This document shows, piece after piece, positions 8,952 to 17,405 of a stretch of 64,000 bases of DNA. The DNA is from Streptomyces venezuelae. GTDB lineage: Bacteria; Actinomycetota; Actinomycetes; Streptomycetales; Streptomycetaceae. The translations under genes and the position numbers were made by a program. Under the pieces are notes generated by a model, which saw only the letters and a program-made list of their open reading frames with translations, made no database searches and had not been told where the DNA came from. The stretch is from positions 5,108,001 to 5,172,000 of the forward strand of contig NZ_CP029193.1 in assembly GCF_008642355.1 (NCBI RefSeq). The letters are read 5' to 3'. How positions within the stretch are numbered: the first letter of the stretch is position 1; the number at the start of each line of letters is the position of its first letter.

Positions 8952-10118
8952 ATGGGAGAGGATGTCCGGCTGCGGGCCGTGGTCGAGCTGGCGCAGGGAA
9001 TGGCCGCCGCGCACACTCCGCGCGAGTCCTGGCGGGCGGCCGCTCTCGGCACCTGCCGCGCGCTCAGCGGGAGCTTCGCCGCGCTGTCCGTGTGGGAGCG
9101 GGACATGGGCCGGCTGCGGGTCCTCGTGAACGCCGGGCGACGCGTCCACGGCGAGGAGGAGTTCCCGGAGAACGAGGCGTACCCCGTCCACCAGTTCCCG
9201 GAGATCACCGAGTTCCTGCACGAGCACTGGGCGGGCGGCGGCGAACCGCACGCCTGGGTCGAGACCGCCGAGGGCCCCGCCGACGCCCGTGAGCCCGGCT
9301 ACTGCCACCAGCGCGTCGCCGCTCTGCGCCGTCGGGGCCGCGGCTGCTGCGTGGTCGCCCCGGTCGTGCTGCACGGGCGGGCGTGGGGCGAGCTGTACGT
9401 GGCGCGGCCCCCGGGCGAGCCCGTCTTCGAGCGGGCCGACGCGGACTTCGCGACGGTCCTCACCGCGGTGGTGGCCGCCGGGATCGCGCAGACCGAGCGC
9501 CTGGAGGAGGCGCGCCGCCTCGCCTTCACGGACGCGCTCACGGGGCTCGCGAACCGCCGCGCGGTCGACCTGCGCCTCGACGAGGCGGTGGAGCGGCACC
9601 TCGCCGAAGGCGCCGTGGTGAGCCTGGTCGTGTGCGACGTCAACGGGCTCAAGCGGGTCAACGACACCCGTGGCCACGCGGTCGGCGACCGCCTCCTCGA
9701 ACGCTTCGGGTCGGTCCTCTCGCTCTGCGGCGCGATGCTGCCGGGGACGCTCGCGGCCCGCCTCGGCGGCGACGAGTTCTGCCTCGTCGCGGTCGGCCCC
9801 ACCGCCGACGAGGTGGTACGGGTGGCGGACGAACTCTGCGTACGAGCGTACGAGTTGGAGCTCGGCGACGGGGTGGCGTGCGGGGTCGCGTCGACCGGGG
9901 ACCCGATCGGCGCGGTGCGCTCGGCCCGCCGCCTCTTCCGGCTCGCCGACGCGGCGCAGTACCGGGCCAAGGCCGCGCGCGCGGCGAAGCCGGTGGTGGC
10001 GGGGCGCGAGGGCGTGGACGACCCGGTGGTCCGGCTCGCGGACGCGCCCGCGGGGGACCCTCGGACGGGGGAGCGGCGCGCGTTCCGGGGGCGGGGGCCG
10101 CGGCCCACCGGCGGCTGA
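8952..10118 (+). CDS. GAF-GGDEF diguanylate cyclase
   Basis: Predicted to make cyclic di-GMP, which in Streptomyces drives BldD dimerisation and holds back sporulation. Residues about 5-180 form a GAF-like sensor (no transmembrane helix, so cytosolic); the GGDEF domain begins at LAFTDALTGLANRRA (about 190). The active-site loop GGDEF is intact at 272-276, with the metal aspartate in VVCDVNGLKRVND. The usual inhibitory RxxD five residues before GGDEF is absent (the residues there are LPGT), so feedback inhibition may be missing. Starts ATG 8952 after GGGGAA. It may correspond to CdgE (SCO4931) of S. coelicolor, by position; not certain enough to name. Confidence 0.9.
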   Translation: MGEDVRLRAVVELAQGMAAAHTPRESWRAAALGTCRALSGSFAALSVWERDMGRLRVLVNAGRRVHGEEEFPENEAYPVHQFPEITEFLHEHWAGGGEPHAWVETAEGPADAREPGYCHQRVAALRRRGRGCCVVAPVVLHGRAWGELYVARPPGEPVFERADADFATVLTAVVAAGIAQTERLEEARRLAFTDALTGLANRRAVDLRLDEAVERHLAEGAVVSLVVCDVNGLKRVNDTRGHAVGDRLLERFGSVLSLCGAMLPGTLAARLGGDEFCLVAVGPTADEVVRVADELCVRAYELELGDGVACGVASTGDPIGAVRSARRLFRLADAAQYRAKAARAAKPVVAGREGVDDPVVRLADAPAGDPRTGERRAFRGRGPRPTGG

Positions 10119-10226
10119 CGGCGGCTTTCGGCGCCATGAGCATGATCAGTTAGGGTGTGCCGCGCCCGCTCCGAGCCGGGCCGCGCGGTACGCGGGACCG
10201 CTGAAGCCCGCACGGGGGAGCGGACG

Positions 10227-11105
10227 TTGAGCGATCAGCACCATGGCCACGGGTACGCGACGTACGACGGGGATCCGGCGGCGTACAACGGCACCCCGGC
10301 CCCGTACGACCCGCCGCACCCCCGGCCCGCCCGCGGTGTCCGCGGTGCCGCTTCCCAGCCGCTCAACCTCGCCCGACGCTTCGGCAGCCCCGACCGGCCC
10401 GGCGCCGTCGAGGACCGCACCATCACCGCCCTGCAGTCCGGACGTACGCTCCTCGGGCTCGGCGCGACCGTGTGGCTCGTCTTCGCCTACCCGCTGCGTC
10501 AGGGGCGCGAGGAGTTCGTCATGGGCAAGGTCGAGGACCTCCTCGTCGCCGCGGGCCTCGCGGTCGTCGCGATCCTCGTCGCCGCCACGCTCTTCATCGG
10601 CCTCGCCGACGCCTCGCTGCGCCGCGTCTACCTGCGCCGCGCCGTCCAGCCGCTCGGCACGCTCCTCGCGCTCGCGGCAGGCGCGGGCGTGGTGTGGCTC
10701 TGCTGGTACGTGCTGCGCGAGGGCCTCGGGCTCACCGACAACCAGGGCGCGTTCCTGGAGGTCCTCTTCTACCACCTGCTCTCCTTCGCCGCCGGACTCG
10801 CCGCCCTCGTCGGCGTCCTGGTCGGCCTGCTCTACACGATCGCGCTGCTCGTGTACGCGGTGAACAGCTGCTTCCGCGCCGGGGCGATCCACGAGCTCCT
10901 GCCTCCCGTCCTCTCACCCGTGCTGCTGTGGGGCCTCGCGGTCCTGCAGTACTTCGACGACGCCGCGGTGGCCGCGCCTCCCGCCGTGCTCCACGCGTTC
11001 ATGCTCGGGGCGCCGGTCTCGGTGACCGCGCTGTCCGTGTGGGAGATCCGCAGGCTCCGCACCCGCTACGGCATGACGTTCCGCGGGGCGCTGGGACGAG
11101 GCTGA
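10227..11105 (+). CDS. Polytopic membrane protein with Tyr/Pro-rich cytosolic head
   Basis: 292 residues from the TTG start at 10227, which has GGGGGAG six bases upstream; a GTG 24 codons earlier is open but lacks an RBS. The first ~50 residues are polar and rich in Tyr-Asp-Gly-Pro (YATYDG, AAYNGTPAPYD). Then come about six hydrophobic segments (roughly 73-90, 105-128, 142-168, 175-205, 222-245 and 247-268). A basic tail follows. No enzymatic motif or known family is recognised. It lies between the GGDEF gene and hutH; its involvement with either is not shown by the sequence. Confidence 0.75.
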   Translation: MSDQHHGHGYATYDGDPAAYNGTPAPYDPPHPRPARGVRGAASQPLNLARRFGSPDRPGAVEDRTITALQSGRTLLGLGATVWLVFAYPLRQGREEFVMGKVEDLLVAAGLAVVAILVAATLFIGLADASLRRVYLRRAVQPLGTLLALAAGAGVVWLCWYVLREGLGLTDNQGAFLEVLFYHLLSFAAGLAALVGVLVGLLYTIALLVYAVNSCFRAGAIHELLPPVLSPVLLWGLAVLQYFDDAAVAAPPAVLHAFMLGAPVSVTALSVWEIRRLRTRYGMTFRGALGRG

Positions 11106-11174
11106 CCTCGCGGTAAGTGGCTCCCGTCGATTCCACCCGTGACACCTGGCGATTCAGTCCGTACGCTGCTGAAT

Positions 11175-12728
11175 ATGGATATGCACAGCGTGGGCACCGT
11201 GGCCCTTGGGACCTCCGGGACGACCGCGGCGGACGTCATCGCCGTCGCGCGCGGCAACGCACGGATCGAACTCACCGCCGACGCGCTGGCGGCCCTCGCC
11301 GCCGCCCGCGAGATCGTCGACGCGCTCGCGGCCAAGCCCGAGCCCGTCTACGGCGTCTCGACCGGCTTCGGCGCCCTGGCCACCCGCCACATCGGCCCGG
11401 ACCTCCGCGCCCAGCTGCAGCGCAACATCGTTCGCTCGCACGCGGCCGGCATGGGCCCGCGGGTGGAGCGCGAAGTGGTGCGCGCGCTGATGTTCCTGCG
11501 GCTCAAGACGGTCTGCTCCGGCCACACCGGCGTACGCCCCGAGGTCGCGCAGACCATGGCCGACGTGCTCAACGCGGGCATCACGCCCGTCGTCCACGAG
11601 TACGGCTCCCTCGGCTGCTCCGGCGACCTCGCGCCGCTCAGCCACTGCGCGCTGACGCTCATGGGCGAGGGCGACGCCGAGGGCCCCGACGGGGAGGTGC
11701 GGCCCGCCGGCGAACTGCTCGCCGCGCACGGCATCACGCCGGTCGAGCTGCGCGAGAAGGAGGGCCTCGCCCTCCTGAACGGCACCGACGGCATGCTCGG
11801 CATGCTCGTGATGGCCCTCGCCGACCTGGAGACGCTCTACAAGTCGGCCGACATCACCGCGGCCCTCACGCTGGAGGCGCTGCTCGGCACGGACAAGGTC
11901 CTCGCGCCCGAGCTGCACGCCATCCGCCCGCACCCGGGCCAGGCCGCCTCCGCGGCCAACATGCTGGCGGTGCTCGCCGGTTCGGGCCTCACCGGCCACC
12001 ACCAGGACGACGCGCCGCGCGTCCAGGACGCGTACTCCGTGCGGTGCGCGCCGCAGGTCGCGGGCGCGGGCCGGGACACGATGGCCCACGCGCGGCTCGT
12101 CGCCGAGCGCGAGCTGGCCGCTGCCGTCGACAACCCCGTCGTGCTTCCCGACGGCCGGGTCGAGTCCAACGGCAACTTCCACGGGGCCCCGGTCGCGTAC
12201 GTCCTGGACTTCCTCGCGATCGCTGCGGCCGACCTCGGCTCGATCGCCGAGCGCCGCACCGACCGGCTGCTCGACAAGAACCGCTCGCACGGCCTGCCGC
12301 CGTTCCTCGCGGACGACGCGGGTGTCGACTCGGGCCTCATGATCGCCCAGTACACGCAGGCCGCGCTGGTCAGCGAGATGAAGCGGCTCGCCGTCCCGGC
12401 CTCCGCCGACTCCATCCCGTCCTCCGCCATGCAGGAGGACCACGTCTCCATGGGCTGGTCCGCGGCCCGCAAGCTGCGCACCGCCGTCGACAACCTCACC
12501 CGCATCGTGGCGATCGAGCTGTACGCCGCCACGCGCGCCGTCGAACTCCGCGAGGGCCTCACCCCCGCACCGGCGACGCAGGCGGTCATCGAGGCCGTCC
12601 GCAAGGCGGGCGTGGAGGGTCCCGGGCCGGATCGTTTCCTCGCGCCGGACCTGGCGGCGGCGGACGCGTTCGTCAGGTCGGGCGAGCTGGTGACGGCGGT
12701 CGAGCCGGTGACGGGGCCGCTGGCCTAG
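11175..12728 (+). CDS. hutH: Histidine ammonia-lyase
   Basis: First step of histidine breakdown: L-histidine to urocanate and ammonia, cytosolic homotetramer. The 517-residue protein starts MDMHSVGTVALGTSGTTA; this matches my recollection of Streptomyces HutH, so ATG 11175 is preferred over an earlier in-frame ATG (11139). The MIO prosthetic group forms from C148-S149-G150 in EYGSLGCSGDLAPLSH; Cys replaces the commoner Ala but Ser and Gly are intact, as in other streptomycete enzymes. Y59 in VYGVSTGFG and the SSAMQEDHVSMG segment are active-site elements. No other hut genes are adjacent, as usual in this genus where hut genes are scattered. Confidence 0.96.
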   Translation: MDMHSVGTVALGTSGTTAADVIAVARGNARIELTADALAALAAAREIVDALAAKPEPVYGVSTGFGALATRHIGPDLRAQLQRNIVRSHAAGMGPRVEREVVRALMFLRLKTVCSGHTGVRPEVAQTMADVLNAGITPVVHEYGSLGCSGDLAPLSHCALTLMGEGDAEGPDGEVRPAGELLAAHGITPVELREKEGLALLNGTDGMLGMLVMALADLETLYKSADITAALTLEALLGTDKVLAPELHAIRPHPGQAASAANMLAVLAGSGLTGHHQDDAPRVQDAYSVRCAPQVAGAGRDTMAHARLVAERELAAAVDNPVVLPDGRVESNGNFHGAPVAYVLDFLAIAAADLGSIAERRTDRLLDKNRSHGLPPFLADDAGVDSGLMIAQYTQAALVSEMKRLAVPASADSIPSSAMQEDHVSMGWSAARKLRTAVDNLTRIVAIELYAATRAVELREGLTPAPATQAVIEAVRKAGVEGPGPDRFLAPDLAAADAFVRSGELVTAVEPVTGPLA

Positions 12729-12740
12729 CGCGAGGGCCGT

Positions 12741-13529
12741 CTACCGGACCGGGAAACCGAAGGTGTAGCCCTGCGCCTTCAGCCGGGGGAGCAGCCGGCG
12801 CAGGGCCTCGACGGTCTGGGTGCGGTCGCCGCCCGCGTCGTGGAAGAGGAGCGTCGGACCGCCCGGCAGCTCACGCTCGACGGTCGCGACGATGGCGTCC
12901 GTGCCCGGCAGCTCGAAGTCCTTGGTGTCGACGTTCCAGCCCAGCGGGCGCATGCCGCGGTCGGCGGCGAGCTTGCGGCTGTACGGGGTGAACGCGCCGC
13001 CGGGCGCGCGGTAGTACATGGGGCGGACGCCGCCGGACGCCTTGGTGATCATGCGTTCGGCGTCGAGGATCTGCTTCGCCTGGTAGGCGTTGGACTCCTT
13101 GTCCATGCCGGTGTTGTGCGAGATCGAGTGGTCGCAGAGGCGGTGCCCGTCCGCGACGACCTTCTTCACGACGTCGGGGTGGGCCTGCGCCTGCGTCCCC
13201 ACCATGCAGAACGTGGCCTTGACCCCGTTCTGCCGCAGCAGGTCGAGCATCTGAGGGGTCCACTTGGGGTCGGGGCCGTCGTCGATGGTGATGTTGATGC
13301 CGCGCTTGCCCTGCTCCGAGGCGTGCGCGATGGTCCTCGACACCGGCTTCACGTTCTGGCCCGGGTCGGCGGGCGCGGTGGCCTCCGGCGGCGCGTCGTC
13401 CACGTCACCGGCCTGCGCGGTCCACACGGAAGCGCCGGTGGCGAGCATCGTCACCCCGAGTGCCGCCCCGATCAACCTGCCGTACCAGCCCCGCCCGCCG
13501 CTGTGCCGTGCCATGCCCGCCCCTCTCAC
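12741..13529 (-). CDS. Secreted/membrane-anchored polysaccharide deacetylase (NodB domain)
   Basis: Carbohydrate esterase 4 type enzyme that probably removes acetyl groups from peptidoglycan or chitin-like glycans outside the membrane. A basic start and hydrophobic segment (about 17-40) form a signal peptide or anchor; then Pro/Ala linker and the NodB domain from about 70. Motifs present: NITIDDGPDP (catalytic base and metal Asp), DHSISHNTG (H-x3-H metal ligands), YRAPGGAF, GWNVDTKDF and LLFHDAGGDR (catalytic His). All metal residues are intact. GTG at 13529 has GAGGAT in front; ATG 13514 (MARHSGG) with GAGAGGGG is equally possible. Convergent with hutH, 12 bp apart. Confidence 0.9.
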   Translation of the reverse strand: MRGAGMARHSGGRGWYGRLIGAALGVTMLATGASVWTAQAGDVDDAPPEATAPADPGQNVKPVSRTIAHASEQGKRGINITIDDGPDPKWTPQMLDLLRQNGVKATFCMVGTQAQAHPDVVKKVVADGHRLCDHSISHNTGMDKESNAYQAKQILDAERMITKASGGVRPMYYRAPGGAFTPYSRKLAADRGMRPLGWNVDTKDFELPGTDAIVATVERELPGGPTLLFHDAGGDRTQTVEALRRLLPRLKAQGYTFGFPVR

Positions 13530-13637
13530 CAGATCCTCGTCGTTTCCCCCGGTCGCCGCCGTGCGGCCACCCGGCAGGACGAGTCAGGGAGGCGAGAGGA
13601 TGCGTCTGTTACGGATCACGGACAATTCCGCAGGAGA

Positions 13638-14456
13638 TCACTGACAATCCCGCCGGAGACCGATCATCGACATCAGCAGCTCGTGGGTCTCCGCGTCGGC
13701 CGCCGCCACGAGCCCGCGTCCGCCCTCACCGGGTGCCGCGCCGTCAACTCCGGTGACCACGCAGCCCGCCGCCCGGCACAGGGCGATACCGGCCGCGAAG
13801 TGCACGCTCCCCGACAGGTCCCCGCCGTCGGTGACGTACGCGGCACGCCGGCCCGCCGCGACCCAGGCGAGCGCCAGCGACGTCGACACGACCCGCGGCC
13901 GGAACCGCGCGGCGAACTCCGGGTGGGCCAGCAGGTCCACGCCGCGGAAGCCGGGCGCGCTCGGGAAGGGCGGGTCGAGGTTGACGTCGACGAGCCGGGT
14001 GCCGGGGGAGGGGACCAGCGGCGCGTCGGCCCCGCCGTCCCGCACCCACGCGGACGTCCCGTCCGTGTGGAACACCTCGCCGCCGAACGGGTCCGCCACC
14101 GCCGCCGTCACCCCCGCCGCCGTGTCGCGCAGCGCCACGTTGACGGCGACGAGCATGGTGCCGACGGCGTAGTTCAGGGTTCCGCACAGCGGGTCCACCA
14201 GCCACTCGCGCGCGGCGTCGGCGGCGCCGCGCCGCCCGCCCTCCTCGCCGAGCACGGTGTCGTCCGGCCGCGCCGCCCGTATGACGTCGAGGATCGCCTG
14301 CTCGGCCGCCACGTCGGCCTCGGTGGCGAAGTCGCCCGCGCCCTTGTCGATGCGGGCGAGCCGTCGGCCGTACAGGCCCCGTACGACATCCGCCCCGGCA
14401 CGTGCCGCGGCGACCGCGACATCCGTGTCACCGGGACACGTCTCTGTGGTGATCAT
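13638..14456 (-). CDS. Degenerate inositol-monophosphatase-family protein
   Basis: 272-residue member of the IMPase/SuhB fold: GAGDFATEADVAAEQ at about 39-53, GEE at 70-72 and WLVDPLCGTLNY at 85-96. In active enzymes the last motif is D-P-x-D-G-T with two metal aspartates; here the second is Cys (C91). The C-terminal motif W-D-x-A-A-G is also changed, to V-H-F-A-A-G (H219 for Asp). Loss of two Mg ligands suggests either no phosphatase activity or a different chemistry. ATG start. Upstream of the deacetylase on the same strand but 108 bp away, so operon membership is uncertain. Substrate unknown. Confidence 0.8.
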   Translation of the reverse strand: MITTETCPGDTDVAVAAARAGADVVRGLYGRRLARIDKGAGDFATEADVAAEQAILDVIRAARPDDTVLGEEGGRRGAADAAREWLVDPLCGTLNYAVGTMLVAVNVALRDTAAGVTAAVADPFGGEVFHTDGTSAWVRDGGADAPLVPSPGTRLVDVNLDPPFPSAPGFRGVDLLAHPEFAARFRPRVVSTSLALAWVAAGRRAAYVTDGGDLSGSVHFAAGIALCRAAGCVVTGVDGAAPGEGGRGLVAAADAETHELLMSMIGLRRDCQ

Positions 14457-14509
14457 CGCCGCAGCGTAGCGACCCGGGGCGCGGCCACTCCCCGTGACAG
14501 GGTGGCCGG

Positions 14510-15031
14510 ATGACAGCGAACCGGCCGCACCCGCCGTCCGACCTCATGACGGCGAAGGCACTCGTCTACGACCCCTGCGGATTCACCTGGTCACAGCCGC
14601 GGCCCGAGCCGGAGGGCGCCGACTACGCCGCCCACGCACTCACCCTCGACGGGGCGCGCGTCCGTTACCGCGAGGCCAGGACCACGCCGACGAAGCCCGG
14701 CCAGTTCGTCACCGTCTGGAAGAGGTCCGCCGCCGGGCCCATCCAGCCCTTCGACGACACGGACCCCATCGACCTCTTCGTCATCGGCAGCCGCGACCAG
14801 GGCCACTTCGGCCAGTTCGTCTTCCCCCGGGAGGCGCTGCGCGCGCAGGGTGTCGTGGCGACGAACGGCTCCGGCGGGAAGCGCGCCTTCCGGGTCTATC
14901 CGCCCTGGGTGACCACCGCCAACCGCCAGGCGGAGAAGGCACAGTCGTGGCAGGTGGAGTTCTTCCTGCCGTTGCGCGAGCCCGTGGACCTGGCCCGCGC
15001 CCAGGGGCTCTACCGGCGCACGGCTCAGTAG
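14510..15031 (+). CDS. MepB-like protein
   Basis: 173 residues resembling the MepB family, named from the mepRAB operon of Staphylococcus; its biochemical role is unknown. Recognisable features: FTWSQPRPEPEGADYAAH near the start, TKPGQFVTVWKRS, DLFVIGSRDQGHFGQFVFP and GKRAFRVYPPWVTTANRQAE, a conserved C-terminal block. No signal peptide or membrane helix, so probably cytosolic. ATG start. The stop overlaps by 7 bp the end of the convergent LAETG gene. No efflux pump or MarR gene is adjacent, unlike the staphylococcal operon, so a drug-resistance role should not be assumed. Confidence 0.75.
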   Translation: MTANRPHPPSDLMTAKALVYDPCGFTWSQPRPEPEGADYAAHALTLDGARVRYREARTTPTKPGQFVTVWKRSAAGPIQPFDDTDPIDLFVIGSRDQGHFGQFVFPREALRAQGVVATNGSGGKRAFRVYPPWVTTANRQAEKAQSWQVEFFLPLREPVDLARAQGLYRRTAQ

Positions 15032-15357
15032 GAGACCTTGCCGCCGCTCGTGCGCTCTCTGCGGGCCGAGAAGGCGACGAATCCCGCGCCGAGGCTCAGG
15101 AACGCGGTGCCCCCGACGACGTAGGGGGTCGTGTCGAAGCCGCCCGTCTCCGCGAGGCGGTCGGAGGCCTCGGTGGTCGTCTCCGAAGCGGTCTCGGACG
15201 TGGTCCCGGATGCGGTCGTGTGCTGGGAGGCGGCGTTCTCGTTCCGGGGGGCCTCGTGGGTCGCGGGCGACGTCGCGTTGGCGGAGGGGACGAAGCACAG
15301 GGCGCCGAGGAGGGCTCCGGCGGCGGCGGTGGTCAGCAGTGATCGGCGTGCGGACAC
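15025..15357 (-). CDS. Sortase-E-type LAETG cell-wall anchored small protein
   Basis: 110 residues from GTG 15357 (AAGGGGG lies about 10 nt upstream). Residues 1-30 are a signal peptide ([20 protein letters not shown], ending SANA). A Ser/Thr/Glu-rich, disordered segment follows (about 31-70). The end is a complete sorting signal: LAETG, hydrophobic helix VVGGTAFLSLGAGFVAF, then RRER and a short tail. LAxTG is the motif used by class E sortases, which anchor long chaplins in Streptomyces. The protein is probably displayed on the hyphal wall; the region between has no fold I recognise. A longer upstream frame is open but would destroy the signal peptide. Confidence 0.75.
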   Translation of the reverse strand: MSARRSLLTTAAAGALLGALCFVPSANATSPATHEAPRNENAASQHTTASGTTSETASETTTEASDRLAETGGFDTTPYVVGGTAFLSLGAGFVAFSARRERTSGGKVSY

Positions 15358-15467
15358 GGAATCGGATCCCCCTTGTGGCGCTGGCGAATTGGCCGTGTGG
15401 GGCGATGCTAATGAAAGGTGCGGGTCGCGGGAAAGTCGCGAGGTCCGGGGGCCGTACCCTCCGTCGT

Positions 15468-15797
15468 ATGACTGGAGACGAGACATCACGGTTTGTACGG
15501 CTCAAGGTTGAAATGGTCGTCGAGGTGGGTGACGCGGAGAAGCTGACCGCCGCCGCCCTCGGCCACATCGCCGGGGACGAGCAGATGCCCGCCGAGGAGC
15601 GGGCGCACGCCGAGACCGCGGTCCAGGAGGACGTCGCCGAGGCACTCGCCTACCTCGTGGACCCCTTCGACCTGGTCAGCCAGGTGCCGGGCACCGAGCT
15701 CACCCAGGCTTCGTGGAGCAGCGAGTCGGTCGACTACGACCCCGACGCACCGGAGTGGGACCCGGACGAGGATGATGACGAGGACGACGACTTGTAG
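15468..15797 (+). CDS. Small acidic protein of unknown function
   Basis: 109 residues from ATG 15468. The product starts TGDETSRFVRLKVEMVVEVGD and predicts a compact alpha/beta domain. It ends in a run of about 20 residues almost wholly Asp/Glu (DPDAPEWDPDEDDDEDDDL), so it is strongly acidic. No signal or membrane segment. No family recognised. The acidic tail might interact with basic partners (nucleic-acid-binding proteins or calcium), but that is guesswork. Followed directly by a strong hairpin at 15822-15855, so it ends its own transcript. Confidence 0.75.
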   Translation: MTGDETSRFVRLKVEMVVEVGDAEKLTAAALGHIAGDEQMPAEERAHAETAVQEDVAEALAYLVDPFDLVSQVPGTELTQASWSSESVDYDPDAPEWDPDEDDDEDDDL

Positions 15798-15821
15798 TCC
15801 GGATTGAAGAATGCGGAATCG

Positions 15822-15855
15822 GGAACCCCGGGCAGCAACCGCCGCCCGGGGTTCC
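15822..15855 (+). terminator. Hairpin terminator
   Basis: Perfect 12-bp arms GGAACCCCGGGC and GCCCGGGGTTCC around a 10-nt loop, 25 nt after the stop of the acidic protein gene. Confidence 0.75.
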
Positions 15856-16049
15856 GTCGTCTCACCCCGCACGGTCCGCCTCCCCGGCCCGAGGGGGCGA
15901 CGGGAGCCCGAGGGGGGACGGGAGACAATTCCAGTACCGGGAACGTGGTGTTCCCCACACTCTTCGCGGTAGTGGAACGGGACGAACCGGGCAGGACGTT
16001 ATGCGGGATTACGGGGGACTCTCGGGGTTGATTCTGGGATTCGGCAACT

Positions 16050-17327
16050 ATGGAGATGCGTGTGATGACGGACAGTAGGCCTCGTAGGCTCGGACGTGGG
16101 CGCAGGAGCGCCGCGGCCGTGTCCGCTCTGGTGAGCGGCGTGCTCGTGCTCTCGGCATGCAGCAGCGACGACGGCGACAAGGCTTCGGGCGGCAAGGAGT
16201 CGCAGAACCAGGTCGACGAGGCGGCGGCGAAGAAGACCTCTGCCGCCCAGATCAAGATCGCGCCCAAGAACGGCTCCGACAACGCAAGCATCAACAGCGC
16301 GGCCGCTGTCACGGTGAGCGAGGGAACGCTCACGGACGTGACGATGAAGTCCGACGACGGCACCGCCGTCGCCGGCGAGATATCCGCGGACAAGAAGAGC
16401 TGGAAGCCCAGTGCCCAGCTGGAGCGCGCCACGAAGTACCGGATCTCGGCGACCGCCAAGGACTCCGAGGGCCGCAAGGCGCACGAGAACTCGGCGTTCA
16501 CGACGGTCTCGAAGGCCAACAGCTTCATCGGCAACTTCACGCCCGAGGACGGCTCCACCGTCGGCGTGGGCATGCCCGTGTCGATCAACTTCGACAAGGC
16601 GATCACGAACAAGAAGGAAGTCCAGTCCGCCGTCAAGGTCTCGTCCAGCAGCGGACAGGAGATCGTCGGCCACTGGTTCGGCGCGAACCGCCTCGACTTC
16701 CGGCCCGAGAAGTACTGGCAGGGCAACTCCACGGTCACCCTGAAGCTGAACCTCGACGGCGTCGAGGGCGCCGACGGGGTCTACGGCGTGCAGCAGAAGA
16801 CCGTCCAGTTCAAGATCGGCCGCAACCAGGTCTCCATCGTCGACGCCAAGACGAAGCAGATGAAGGTGACCCGGGACGGCAAGGTCGTCAAGACCATCCC
16901 GATCTCCGCGGGCTCGCCCGAGAACAAGACGTACAACGGCAAGATGGTGATCTCCGAGAAGTTCAAGGAGACCCGGATGGACGGCGCGACCGTCGGCTTC
17001 AAGGACGGCGACGGCAAGGGCGAGTACGACATCAAGGACGTCCCGCACGCCATGCGCCTGTCGAGCTCCGGCACGTTCATCCACGGCAACTACTGGGGCT
17101 CGCCGTCCATCTTCGGCGGCGCCAACACCAGCCACGGCTGCATCGGCCTCCAGGACGCCAAGGGTGCGAACGACAAGAGCACGCCGGGCTCCTGGTTCTA
17201 CGAGAACTCGATCACCGGTGACGTCGTCGACGTCCGCAACACCGGCGACAAGACCATCGCTCCGGACAACGGTCTCAACGGCTGGAACATGGACTGGGCG
17301 CAGTGGAAGGCCGGTTCGGCGCTCTGA
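16050..17327 (+). CDS. Lipoprotein L,D-transpeptidase (YkuD domain)
   Basis: Forms 3-3 cross-links in peptidoglycan between diaminopimelate residues, acting at the outer membrane face. The signal peptide ends in a lipobox LSAC (about residues 33-36), giving a lipid-anchored protein. Two Ig-like domains precede the catalytic domain in this actinobacterial class; the YkuD domain carries HGNYWGSPSIFGG and the active-site SHGC with H362 and nucleophile C364 followed by IGL. 425 residues from ATG 16050; GTG 16062 has GGAG with better spacing and would give a product four residues shorter. Ends at a shared hairpin. Known relative: SCO4934 (by position). Confidence 0.93.
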   Translation: MEMRVMTDSRPRRLGRGRRSAAAVSALVSGVLVLSACSSDDGDKASGGKESQNQVDEAAAKKTSAAQIKIAPKNGSDNASINSAAAVTVSEGTLTDVTMKSDDGTAVAGEISADKKSWKPSAQLERATKYRISATAKDSEGRKAHENSAFTTVSKANSFIGNFTPEDGSTVGVGMPVSINFDKAITNKKEVQSAVKVSSSSGQEIVGHWFGANRLDFRPEKYWQGNSTVTLKLNLDGVEGADGVYGVQQKTVQFKIGRNQVSIVDAKTKQMKVTRDGKVVKTIPISAGSPENKTYNGKMVISEKFKETRMDGATVGFKDGDGKGEYDIKDVPHAMRLSSSGTFIHGNYWGSPSIFGGANTSHGCIGLQDAKGANDKSTPGSWFYENSITGDVVDVRNTGDKTIAPDNGLNGWNMDWAQWKAGSAL

Positions 17328-17353
17328 CCCGCGGTTCCCGCGCCACGTCGCAC

Positions 17354-17394
17354 GGAAGCGGCCCGCACCCCCTTGTGGGGCGCGGGCCGCTTCC
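17354..17394. terminator. Bidirectional hairpin terminator
   Basis: Perfect arms GGAAGCGGCCCGC and GCGGGCCGCTTCC, with an inner ACCCC/GGGG stem, between the convergent L,D-transpeptidase (stop 17327) and metalloprotease (stop 17406). Confidence 0.75.
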
Positions 17395-17405
17395 GCGTCC
17401 GGCTC

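Noticed and set aside
11600..11650. Cys in place of Ala in the HutH MIO triad as a defect
   Set aside because: Cys-Ser-Gly is the form I recall in other Streptomyces HutH enzymes, so it is normal for the genus.
11216..12991. Long alternative plus-strand frame across hutH
   Set aside because: Arg/Pro-rich frame-shifted reading of hutH; the hutH frame has the MIO motif and conserved N-terminus.
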